The notes below the pieces were generated by a model, which saw nothing but the letters and a program-made list of their open reading frames with translations, ran no database searches and was not told where the DNA came from. A DNA stretch of 64,000 bases from Pinus tabuliformis. Lineage: Eukaryota; Streptophyta; Pinopsida; Pinales; Pinaceae. This document shows, one piece after another, positions 35,530 to 46,547 of the stretch; positions within the stretch are counted from its first letter, which is position 1, and each line of letters begins with the position of its first letter. Both the position numbers and the translations under genes were made by a program. The stretch covers positions 453,969,731-454,033,730 of the forward strand of contig CM062810.1 in the NCBI GenBank assembly GCA_031772625.1. Direction: 5' to 3'.

Positions 35530-37301
35530 ATGAAGCAATCCTATAAAAATTATAGGACACTATCATTATGTGGCAATGTTGTCCCTTCCCAAATTTACCA
35601 TTGGTTTTCCAGTTTGGTTTTTATGAACCCTATGGTTCTAAATGTCCAAACTACTCATCAACCAAGTTGTCCTCCAACTGAAAAAAATCAAACTCAAGTT
35701 GATCATAAATTTACCCTTTGCCTTCTTCACATGTTGTTTCTTCATCGCTTTATTCCTCCTCGCCTAGTGAAAGTATTGATTCTAGTAACCAAGAAGCTAA
35801 GAACAAGAAGAAACATATGAAGAAGAAGAAGAAAAATAAGTAAGGGGAACCAAGAAACCATTTATACCAATGCAAATAGTATGGAGAAACCTTCCAATCA
35901 TCCCCTCAAAGTTAAATTCCCTTGCAATTTATGTAAGGGTTACCACCTTCTTAGAGATTGAATTGGTATTCCCAAGGTATTAAAACTGTGGTCCATATGC
36001 TCACATCAACCTTTGTCATCAGTTTCTGGAGATCATGCTAGTGATAAATCATTGACTAGTGATCATCAGGTTCATAGAAATAAGGGTAAATTTAAGTTTC
36101 CCTGTAAGTCATGTGAAGCGAATAATCCAATTCACCTTTTCCCTTATATGGATGAAGCATCCAAATTTTTGGGGAATCTTATTGTTTCTCAATTGAAACT
36201 TCCATCTAGGTATTGGAAATTTTCCCCTAATCCTCCACTAGTAATGAAGTGATTAATCAGAATCTGTCTCCAGTCAGACACACATTCTCTGAATGTGAAT
36301 CTCGTAAGTTCATTTCTAACAAACCATTGGTTGAGAAAATGTTTGAATTGATTCCACCTTCTGTTGATTGTACTTTTTTTGTAGAGAGTGAGTCTCATAC
36401 CACCCAGGTTATTCTTGTTTCTTCAGGTTCCAATGAATTGGGGGTGAATCCTCTCATTCCAATGGCCCAGGGGGACAATCCTCCCATTCTAATGAAATAG
36501 GGGGATAATCATCCCATTCCCATGACACATGGGGGAAATCCTCCCATTCCCACAACATAGGGGAGAATTTATCCCATTCCCATAGCACAAGGGGGTAGTT
36601 CTTCCATTCCCACAACACCCCCTCCAAGTAGTATGGTTATTTCCTTTGATTGGAATCGACTGGCAGGATATTGTCTTCCTCACATTCCCTTCCAGTTCAT
36701 AGAACGTGCTTACAATATGGTTTTACCTAGAATAGTCATAGACAAAGGCAAGTCTGTTAGTATTCCATCCTCAACTTCTTGGTAAGATTTTGGTTCTCTA
36801 CAACTTGTGCACATTACCCAAATTTTGTTGGCTTTTAATAAATGATCCATTCAACCATTAGGGGTCCTTCCTCATTTTCATATTACTTTGGGAGGAAAGA
36901 CTATCTATATCAATGTGATGGTAGTCAAAGGCCCTTTGGAGTTGAATTTATTCCTTGGGTGTGACTATGTTTATGACATGGGAGCTCTTGTCTCTTCACT
37001 CTTTCATGTGATGTATTTCTGACATGAAGAAAGAATCGTAAACATTGACCAACTTTCATTCATTGGTCCTAATTTGACTCCAAATATCCCAACTTCCCTA
37101 AATGGTCCCTATATGTAAGTGGCATCTTTCCCGCCACAGGTTAACTATGTGGCAAACTATTCCATGTATGCGTCTACTGATGATCTAGTAGGTGATGTAG
37201 TGCATCATGTACTGGGAGCACTTGCACTTGATATTTCCTTTGGATCCTTTGATATGTATCCATCCACAACATTGTTATCCAATTTGATGAGAGCTTCTTA
37301 G
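35530..37301 (+). pseudogene. Element F: Ty3/gypsy gag-protease remnant
   Basis: It is homologous to the gag-protease of element I, in the opposite orientation. A Lys-rich stretch (about 35780-35840) precedes knuckle 1, CNLCKGYHLLRD followed by TGA where Cys is expected. Knuckle 2 is CKSCEANNPIHLF, with the His and last Cys lost. A repeated linker (36458-36620) leads to the protease: VISFDWNRL, IVIDKGKSVSI for the active site (canonical DEGAS), and LFLGCDYVYDMGA. A tail NVDQLSFIGPN-like region and NYSMYASTDDLVGD follow. There are several stops and frame changes. No RT follows; at about 37486 the minus-strand element G begins. Confidence 0.8.
36458..36620 (+). repeat. Minisatellite in the F gag linker
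   Basis: About four units of 37-40 bp sharing cccattcycayrrcayaggg, encoding NPPIPMxxGG-like repeats. It is degenerate and confined to this linker. Confidence 0.7.
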
Positions 37302-37336
37302 AAGCCATGGTAGCTGGGGAGCCATGATTAATATAA

Positions 37337-37486
37337 TCAGAGGTCCCAAAGCAGAGTTCATTTTCTTGTTTCAAGATCGTTAAAAAATGAAACAGGGTCC
37401 TAGATCAAAGTTCCTTTCCTTGTGTCAAGTGCGTTAAAAAATGAAAGAAGGTATATAAGCATAGTTATTTTCCTATGTCAAACTCA
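37337..37486 (+). repeat. Tandem ~54-bp repeat at the F end
   Basis: Three degenerate units, each with the pattern ca-agttcnttttcyt-gtcaag-cgttaaaaaatgaaa, run up to the junction with element G. The function is unknown. Confidence 0.6.
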
Positions 37487-39828
37487 TTAGAGATCTTCGC
37501 GGGGTCTACCATCAATCCTTGTCTGCATACCACGTCACTGAACAGGATCCCGAAAGGGACACAAAACAACATTTCTTTAGATTGAGCGCAATCTAGTATC
37601 TCTGACATATATCTAACATTAAGCGCAGACTTGATACATGATGCTTGACCAATCTAAACACTATCCAATCATCAAAGTATACCTCCAGAAACTTATGGAT
37701 GAAGTCTTTGAATGCCTTAATGACTACGCGCAAAAATATTGCTGGCACATTCTTCAGCCCAAAAAGAATTATGTTGTATTGAAAACATCCCCATTCAGTC
37801 ACAAAGGTTGTCTTGCTTCTATCTCCAAGCACCATTTTGATCTAATGGTACCCAGAGAAACCATCACTAAAAGACTATGCTTCTTGGCCACCTACATTAT
37901 CCAGGACCTCGTCAATGAACGAGATAGGGAAGGGATCCTATACAGAAGCATTTTTCAGCTCTTGGAGATCCACGCACATCCTTATTTATTCTTTCTGTTT
38001 CTTTTCCTGAACCACTATCGGGCTTACCCAATCAGATTCTTCAATGATTCGGTAACTACTACCGCGAGCATCTTATCTAACTCAGCGCGGACCCTTTCCT
38101 TATACTTAGGATTAAGGTGGTAAGGTCTTTGTTTTACAGGTTTCACGTCCAGTTTTAGGGTGATCTTCATGAAACCCAGGTCTCCTTTTATCCATTTTAA
38201 ATTAGAAAACTTCATGGGGAACAAATCCTGATATTCACGGAGGAGCTCAGGGACCTTGTTTACTATCACATCATCCCAATAGTCCCCAATATTTGCAAAT
38301 TTTGGTTCTGCCTCTATGGCGATGTTGACCTACCTAGTTTTCAGTGGCGCGGTTATGTCTAGATCCTCTATCTACGGACCTTCAACCTTGCGGTGACCTT
38401 CAGTTTCCAGAATATTAATCTTTTGGGGATCCTCGTCTTCTTCTTCAGCGGTCACATTATAGCATTCTAGTGTGTGTCTTAGTTGGGTAGTCCAATCAGG
38501 TTGGACCACTTACAAAGGGTCTTGCGGTATCCTAAAGATCACTGCTTTAACCTCTTGTAGCGACACATCAATATAGTCAAACCCATCCCCAAAGCTGAAC
38601 ATCATTATAAAGCCCTAGTGCAAGATGTCCCACTCTTTAGTGTCATGGTAGAGATTGGTTTCCAAGTACCAATTTATTGGTATGATGCCCAGGAAATGAA
38701 AAAACAGATGCACCCATTCAGGCTGGGGCTCCACTGCATAAGCCTGAGTCCATTTTTCCAGGTGATCACACGGATCATCCCTTCCATCATACTTATCTAT
38801 CATCCACACTTTTGGCTGCCCAAAATGTATTATCATCATCCTCCTATAGTCACACCAATCACCGAAATTACCTTTGTGGGTATCCCACCATCTTGCAGGC
38901 ATAACACGCAATACCTAGTCCAAGGCCTATAAGCGATGTTTCTTCAACACTTCTCTTTCAAATGCATATAAAAAGAAATCAAAATCAGTTAGCCCATCAT
39001 AATGAGGTAGATCCCTGACTTCAGATGACAGATAGCATAATGACTTGGTCATCATATTACAGTGCAACGTAGATACTTCATGTAGCCGGTTCTTCCAATG
39101 CTCTAATTCTTCATCCGAATATGATATGCAGGAGCTTTCGCGGTCCCATGCAATACATCCATGCGCTATTGGATTCACCCAATACTGGTCTTGTGCTATT
39201 ATCTTGTAAATCTGGTCCAGATCATCATCACTTTCATAATCTCAAACTGGTTTTGTTTAGCGCTGTCCCTCTTCGGGATCCAGTGGTAGCACTGCACGGA
39301 GCGACTTCTTTTCAAATGTCATCTTTCGCTTCTTTAAATTGATTGCCCCATTCATGTCAGTGGCCCAATCGATTCCAAGAAGTGTAGGGTAGGGATTGCT
39401 ATCATCCACAATCTCTATTACTTCAAAATCCGCCAGTGCGCTCGCACCCTCGATGCCAATTGCATCTCCTTTGAAACTCCCCATTGGGATAATTTTCTTT
39501 TGCTTCACCATTCTTAATTGTATTGAAGACCACTGGAGCACAGGTCTCCTCATTCTTTCCCAAGTCTATTTTGGCAAAAAATTCGCGTCAGACCCCAGAT
39601 CTAGGATAACTTGGTCCATCTCATACTCCCCTATCTACGCAGTGAGTCTCATTTCACGCTTGATCCTTTCCTTGTTCTTTCCAAGCTTCCTGACCATGTG
39701 CAGTTCACCAGTAGCGCCATACTTACTAGCGCATCGACTAATTAATTCCTATAGGCCTTCACAGCCTTACTATCACGAAGCAGCTTCATACAGGTCTCCA
39801 AGAATGTGGTAAGCATGGATGGGTCCAT
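37487..39828 (-). pseudogene. Element G protease, two gag-like domains and RT
   Basis: A single frame runs from the protease (39257-39553, EGASALADFEVIEIVD and PTLLGIDWATDMNGAI) to the RT N-terminus (38024-38269, YQDLFPMKF and VKQRPYHLNPKYKERVR), interrupted only by stops. Between them lie two successive gag-like modules: DLPHYDGLTDFDFFLYAFE with ARWWDTHKGNFGDW (about 38850-39050), and KYDGRDDPCDHLEKWTQAY with INWYLETNLYHDTKEWDIL (about 38615-38800). The rest of RT (WGCFQYNIILFGLKN, catalytic YFDDW) is in another frame at 37593-37835 and fades at about 37490. Gag modules downstream of protease are not the canonical gypsy order. Confidence 0.8.
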
Positions 39829-40365
39829 TTATTCAGCTAGTTTCTCTTGACTTCCTGAGGTAGAGGCCTCAACGAAGCTTTTCTTTGCTTCCATAAATGT
39901 TTCTTTTGCGCAGTCTAGATCAAGCCCACTCTTTGTTTCTGGTGCTTTGCGGACCCATTCACCTTCTGCAGGCTGCTTGCCTTTATCCTCCCCCATCGTA
40001 GTTCCACTTTGCATCATAATGTTTACCTTAGTGTCTTCCTTGCGGGGCTTATTCCTCATCATCTAGAGGTTTTGTGTTGGTTGCGGAGGTTGCTCCCCCT
40101 TTTCGTGAATCTTAGCCAATAATATTGGGAAATCCTTAGTCGCATGGTCAAACTGAGTATAGTAGTGGCATGAAAATCACGTCAGATTCAGATAGTCTCT
40201 CGCGTAGTGTCTCGAGCCTCCACAATTGTAAAAAATCAACCGTCCTTGGCCTCTCCCATGCCCTCCTCTAACTCGACCTTGGTTGCGCCCCTGACACTCA
40301 CCTCGCGTTCCCCCAATGCCTTGTTCTTGAGGCCACATTTCTATCTGCATCTTGTATGCAGGTGT
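39829..40365 (-). pseudogene. Element G gag C-terminal part with zinc knuckle
   Basis: An Arg/Gly-rich stretch (GRVRGGHGRGQGR) precedes the knuckle relic CGGSRHYARDY, in which the last Cys reads Tyr. A charged tail (EAKKSFVEASTSGSQEKLAE) follows. The upstream end at 40365 is the insertion point of H, and the frame continues at 47696 on the other side. Confidence 0.75.
40361..40365. repeat. Target-site duplication of element H, left (imperfect)
   Basis: GGTGT here against CGTGT at 47691-47695, four of five bases. Confidence 0.65.
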
Positions 40366-41485
40366 TGTTGGGGTCCAAAAATTTCATACAAATATCACTC
40401 ATTTTTCACCTATGCTTCCATTATATTACTCACTATTCACCACCTTGTCACTCCATTTTCCCTATTATTCACCATTAATGGGTCTCATTTATATTTTCCA
40501 AATATTACTTATTTTTAAGCATTTTTGAGATAAATTCTTGATTAAATATTAGAAAATAATATATTTTACTTTATATATGGAAAGTGGGTTGTTTTTGTGA
40601 CATGTGTAGGTGCCAAGGAAGCTTCCAAGACACCTTTATGTGGCCTTGACGGATCAAATTCGAAATTGAAGAGATAAACCTAATGGAGAATATGATGATC
40701 TCATGGAGAAGATCAAGGACAAAAGGGGGTTATGTGTCTAGATGGTTGAGAGATGTATGGAACTAAAAGAGAGATTACTGGATGATCATTATGAGTTTGT
40801 TATTCATCCCATTGTATAAATAAGAGTACAATCTCCTCCATTTGTAATGTTGAAGTTTTTGTAATCTTAGAATTTTGGAGTATGTAATCTTAGAATCTTA
40901 GAGTTGTAATCTTAGAGTTGGTTTGTAATGGAGATTTTGGAATAAAAGATCATACTTCAATTTTGCTTCTAAATTTGAGTCTCCATTGAAGTGGTGTGCT
41001 TGTGGAGTTATGGAGGGCCCCCATGGCCTCACTTGCATGTTTATTTGCTTATTTTAGGTATAATTTGTTTTATGTTTTTTTTTTGTTTGATTTCAGCTTT
41101 CAAGTTTTATTAAATGTTCTAATATTGGAAGGATCTTATTTGAAAGTGTTTTTGTAAAAGAACCATAAGATCTCGTACAATGATTAGATCTAGGTTTACT
41201 TCATTTCAGCTTTCAAGTTCTTATTAGATGATCTAATTTTTGGAAGAGATCTTGTAGAATATGTTCTTGTAAGAGAATCATAGATCTCAAACAATTATTA
41301 GCTCTAGGTTTGATTAGTTATTGAAGGAGGTCTTAATGAATATGTTCTTGTAAGGGGCCTTTAAGATCTTGGACAAATTAAGAATCTTTCTAGATCTATA
41401 TATTTTAGATAAGCACTTCTAAGTTTACCTTCCCGGGTTGACATTAAATTAAACTCTAATTTACATCCGCATTTTAGGCCAAATA
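40366..41485 (+). repeat. 5' LTR of element H
   Basis: 1120 bp. It starts TGTTGGGGTCC and ends CCAAATA, where the 3' LTR has CGAACA, so the terminal CA has decayed to TA. It includes a TATAAATA box and A-rich taatcttagaat repeats. It is 23 bp shorter than the 3' LTR because one such repeat unit is missing. Confidence 0.88.
40815..40822 (+). promoter_or_regulatory. TATA box in LTR H
   Basis: TATAAATA, conserved at 46994-47001 in the 3' LTR. Confidence 0.5.
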
Positions 41486-41488
41486 TTT

Positions 41489-41506
41489 TGGCACCGTTTC
41501 CAGGGA
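41489..41506 (+). other. Primer binding site of H, degenerate tRNA-Asp type
   Basis: TGGCACCGTTTCCAGGGA lies three bases after the LTR. It matches the Athila-type tRNA-Asp PBS (TGGCGCCGTTGCCGGGGA) except at three positions. Confidence 0.7.
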
Positions 41507-42431
41507 AGTGCAACTAGAAGGATTTAGTAATTATTTTATGCATCTGTTTTTAATGGGATAATTTGTGGAACTTGGTGACAGCAAGTTCATAAAGGAGTTC
41601 AAAGTTTGGAGCATTTTTATTTTCACACCTAGTTAATTTATATTCAATTTTTCTTTTAAACCCCCCATTTCTCACTAATCCATCTACGGATGATGAATTT
41701 GACAATGTTGAACAGGTACTTATTGGAGAGCAAGGACAATAACCTTGAGCCAACTCTAAGACAGGTTACTCACATACTGGTAAAACATAATGTAAAATCT
41801 TTAAATCTTGATGTGAGCATGTTCGAATTTTTAGTCCGTAGATGGCTTCATTGGAAGCATTCTTTTACTTAGAAAATAAAAAATGTTTCTAGTTAATGTA
41901 GAATAGAAAAAATATATAAATAAATAAATAAATAAAATGAGATCTCATTAGAAGTCATTGTCATTAGAATTTTTTAGTCTTGTTTTCAAAAAATAAATCA
42001 TCATGAATAAATTTAGTGGCACATCTTTGCATCTCTATGTCTTGTTTCTGTATCACGGGTGAGCCAGGAGCTTGATTATCGGAAAGCCTTGTCTTCCAAG
42101 AGTCTAAACGCCCCCGTGACATTGCAAAAAGAGTGTAGATAATGCAAGGTTTTGTTGCAAATCTTAATTGTGTTTTATCCATTCACGCTAACTTGCATAA
42201 ATAAAAAAAATCAAGAGATTAGTATGCTCTCTTCCTGCGCTTCGTGCGATCAGGAAGATCAGAAAATTTATTGATTTATTTCAAATAAAACATACTTTTG
42301 CTGGAAAATTGATTTGCGATATGACAATAAAGAATTTTGTAAATGAGCGAAAATCATCTTTAAAAAAACAAAAGAAAATTTAAATAAAACTTAGTCTTTT
42401 TAAGTTTTAGTTTTATAAAGACAAAATTCAC

Positions 42432-42488
<57 letters not shown>

Positions 42489-42989
42489 AAAAATGATATG
42501 TATTATTATTATTATTAATTTTTTTTTTTTGAAAACTAACCATTTTTTAGAAATAGGATTCAAATTCATTTTTTAGATTTTAGTTAAAAAAATAAAAAAA
42601 CAAAAAACAAAACACAACCAAACATGAACTTAGGATCAAATAATAAGAAAACAAAACATAAACATTAAATTAAAAATAAGACCATCAGATAATAAAACAA
42701 CTTTGGCTACATATAAATCCATGTGCATATAAAACCATGACATAAAATAATAAAATGAAGGTCAAGAATTCACAACGTATGAGGAAGTCTACGTGCAGTC
42801 TCATAGTTTGAGCCACCATCAAAACCTGCACATAAAATTAATGGTTCAAATTCTTTGTTCCAGTTTCCGCTGCGGCTTTAATAGAAAACCTGCACATAAA
42901 CCTCGAATTGTATAATGAATGGTTGGAAAATTAAATCTGCTGGAGAGAAATTTTCTGGCAAGAAAATGAGTTTAGATGAATTTAAACAC
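41507..42989 (+). other. Element H internal region, 5' part
   Basis: AT-rich with no recognisable coding domain. It contains the (AT)n run at 42435-42484 and A-rich tracts to about 42660. Confidence 0.45.
42435..42484. repeat. (AT)25 microsatellite
   Basis: An uninterrupted AT dinucleotide run of about 50 bp, followed by TTATTATTATT. It is likely polymorphic. Confidence 0.95.
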
Positions 42990-43631
42990 AAAGTGGCATG
43001 AAGGCAATGACTCCTCGCGCGCCGCCGCAAATTTCTATGAAGGCAAAATGATTTACATGTACGATTTGCCTGTAAAGTTCAATTCTTAGTTGCTGCGCAA
43101 TTGCAGCGGAAAATTAGTCAGTTGGCTTGATTTTGGCGAGCACATTGAGAATCAGGTCTTTGGGACTAGGATTAGAAACCAGACAGGTTGGTATGCCACA
43201 TATATGTACATGTTGGAGCATATTTTCCATAGCCGGATGAAGAAATACCAGTGCCCACTGCCTTGTCTCTGATCCTGGCTGGGCAGATGCTTTCTATGTA
43301 CCCTATTACATCAGCCTGGATGCTTTGCGTTATCTTTATAAACTGACGAAAACAGGCCTTGGACCACAGGGAAAATCTGGTTTCTTGGCTGGACAGTAAG
43401 GCAAGGTGGAGCTGGAGGAAAAGAGGTGGTAAAGATCATGTTATGGTGACCATCAGAACTGCCTGGGACTTGAGCAAGCCTACCAGGGTAAAAGAAATTA
43501 CCTGGGGCACTAGTATTTTGGAGCTTCAAACTATGGCGAATGTCACAACGCTTCATAAATATCTCTTGGAGGAAAGCCGAATATGGATCAGCAAAAGAAT
43601 TGCAAGAATGAACAAGACTAGGAAATATTGA
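42990..43631 (+). pseudogene. GT47/exostosin fragment, MUR3-like xyloglucan galactosyltransferase
   Basis: Three plus-strand frames join into one GT47 segment. MIYMYDLPVKFNS (43048 onward) is the family's first conserved block; after a TAG come SGKLVSWLDF, GWYATYMYMLEHIFHSRMKK and YQC. A frameshift near 43265 gives SDPGWADAFYVPYYISLDAL and RYLYK. A second near 43375 gives LVSWLDSKARWSW and GGKDHVMVTIRTAWDL, the GxDHxxVxGRxxWD block. Intact relatives are Golgi type II membrane enzymes that add galactose to xyloglucan side chains. The N-terminal membrane anchor and the C-terminal catalytic half are absent. It lies wholly inside element H. Confidence 0.85.
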
Positions 43632-46538
43632 TGAATTCCACAAGCCCCTCAAAACCGAGGACGTATTGAGTAGTTAATCTCAGGAGAAAATCAAGAAAAT
43701 GCTGAAAAAGGTTGTTGAATACTTGGCATGTTGACCGGTTGTTTAGATTATGGCAGAGGATCCATAGCAATTGCCCTTGCTTGGCGCACAACCTACCATA
43801 TGAAGCAATGCATTTCCTTATCATAAACAGAAATGGAGTTTGAAAATTTTAGCATCTTCCCTGCCTTCATCATCTTGATGGGTTTAACTGCTTCGCATTA
43901 CTCTGTGTTGGTATGCCAAATTTCTACTTCCACTGTTTTAATTTGCGTAGATAAGATCATCAGTTAGAATTAAATTGTGCAGTGGAATTTTATCATTTAA
44001 CACGTTGCTTTGACGGTTAGACAGGTGGATTGTGGTTACTAAAATAATTGGTCCAATTACAGCTGGTGCATCGCTCTTAGTTGTGATTTGAAATTGTTAA
44101 ATTAAAAAGAAATATTGTTACATTGTTTCATATGCCTAACATATGGTGTAATGGTAAGATAGTGGGGTTCTAGAATATTGGATGAAGTTTGAGTCTTGTA
44201 AGATCCATTACATCGTGGATAAGTCCTTTTTTTGGAAAAAGGTGGATGTCACTTTGTAACTCACAATTGGTCTATAGGTAAACTATTAAACAATTTCAAT
44301 CATTTCTTAATGATCATTTTTCCATTTTAGCTACCACATCAACCATGATGAGTCAGAGTGACATTGGCCATGTTTTGCCACATCATTAGCTAGTCATTTT
44401 TCCCACGTGGCACTCATTGGTTTTGCCACGTAGCACCCATGCAACACATTTTTACCATTTTGCTAAAATTTCAAAGAAGCACAACTTTCTCATACGACAT
44501 CGGATTTCAATGATTCAAGCGTTGATGGAAAGGTCTCGGCGAGATCTACACAATGAGAAAGCTTTCAAAAGAGTTTGAAACAGTTCAAGAATGAAGAAAT
44601 TGCTGACAAGACATAACAGGATTTGTTTGAACTTTTATAGGTGCGCGATGATCCAACTTCATGCAAATGTGATCTCCATGGTCACTTTATTGTAGAAAAT
44701 CACGACACGACGAGACTTTTGACAAGGAATTTTGGCAAATACAAGATTGACCGATGACGATCATCAAGATTTGCATAGTTGCAACGAAATTGAATTTTAT
44801 TTACATAAGAAGGGAATTAATTATACTCATTTCATATTTCAAAATGGATTTGTAAAAAAAAAATATCATAGAATTGGGCTAACTTATACATTTGATTTTA
44901 TTTAAATCTGTTTCATTGGTGAATAATTTTTGCATAAAAACCAAGTAGAAATTGATCACTTTTGCTTGGATATATCTATGTTTTGTGAATGCCAAGTTTT
45001 TGCATATTTGCGTTAATCAGATGATCATTCAAGGAGTCTAAGTTGTTGACAGTTGGACTTCCAACATATCAATTTTATGATGAATTATGTGAAAAGTCCA
45101 TATTAATTACAACCAGTCTTTTATTCCCTTTGTAAAATTGTAAATCCCATTAAGTCCTCAATTCAAGCCAAAATCCCTTTTTCCCAGCAAGTTTCAATCA
45201 TGCAGTCAAAACTAATTTTTTTTCATTCACCCCTAACCCATAAAATAAAACAAGAATCTCACTTACAAAAAGCTCACTTATGGTCATTTCCATTTCCTTT
45301 TCCTTGTCATTTCCATTTCCTTTTCTTTCTACCATTTTCATCTTCCTCCAATAAAATCCTTCTTCTACATATCACTGAGTCAAAGTCGTAGAGTCTAATT
45401 ATCTTTGTAAAAACACCTAGAGGCTTGCATGCCTTAATGGCAAGTACTCTTGCCAATGAATAAAGGGAGTACATTAATATCCCTTGTTCGTTGGATCTTA
45501 TAGGTGACTCGACCACAACAAACTCATTCGTACCTACAAAGATGTGTTAGGCATCCTGACTCCCATTGGAATCAATGGTGGGAGCTCTTGTGTTGGCTAG
45601 GGGCATTCATTAACGGCCACTAAGTCAACAACTTATTACTATGTTCGACACCAACACATTTAATCACATAGTAAGAATTGTGCCATTGACCGTTGAAGAC
45701 TCGAAGACCCATATTTTGTAGCAGATGAAGCATATTTCCTTTCATTTTTTTTCAGTTTGTCATGACTTGAGGACAAGTCAATAAATAATGTTGGGGGGAG
45801 GAAAATGTAACTTATATATTTTGTATACCTTCCAAGCCTTATAGATTTTCAGCCATATTCAACAGACTCATCAGATTCATTAGACTATCCAGTAGCAGAT
45901 ACGACAATACAGATCCATCTTTCATCCACAACTTGTAGAAGAAGCTTCAGATCAGAATTGCAGCAGTGGAACATACATGATTCATCCACTTCTTTAGGTA
46001 AGTAAGGTATGATTTTTTCTAACCTTTAATCTTGAAATTCTTTTTAGATGCTAAAATGATGATATTTGGGAAATATTCCACTATTTCGCTATTCCCTTTC
46101 TCGTTAAAAATTGCCAAAAACCATCAGTTGGGGAGGGGGGAATTTCACACTTCATTTTTTTCCCTCATTTATATTACATCTTAACCCACATAGTCTTCCC
46201 ACAATAAAAACTACTACAAAATGATGAGCATATTAAATGACTTCTTAAAATGATTGATCTCAACAAAGTAAATAATGATTGTAAACACAAGAACCAATCA
46301 TTAAAAGAGATCTCAACAAAGTAAATAATGATTGTAACACAAGAACCAATCATTAAAATTTGTAAATGCTTTGCAAAAATAAAAATTTATCCAAAGATGT
46401 GCAAAGTTAAAAGGAAGTCCATGATTGAAAGATGGTTGTTACACAAGAACCAAACATCTTGTAAAAGGAAGCTCATCTAAGAATCAAATCAAATAAGTCC
46501 TTGTAGTAGCTTGCATGAGGACATCCAAGAGTTTCAGT
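43632..46538 (+). other. Element H internal region, 3' part
   Basis: No gag-pol domain and no recognised host gene. Scattered protein-like scraps after the GT47 fragment (for example KIKKMLKKVVEYLAC near 43700) are not assigned. A purine-rich gttggggggagga at about 45795 and a 53-bp duplication at 46256-46361 are the visible landmarks. Confidence 0.4.
46256..46361. repeat. 53-bp tandem duplication in H
   Basis: The unit gatctcaacaaagtaaataa... occurs at 46256 and again at 46309 with one indel. Confidence 0.8.
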
Positions 46539-46547
46539 TGGGGAGTA
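46539..46547 (+). other. Polypurine tract of H
   Basis: TGGGGAGTA directly before TGTTGGGCTCC. It is short but correctly placed. Confidence 0.6.
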
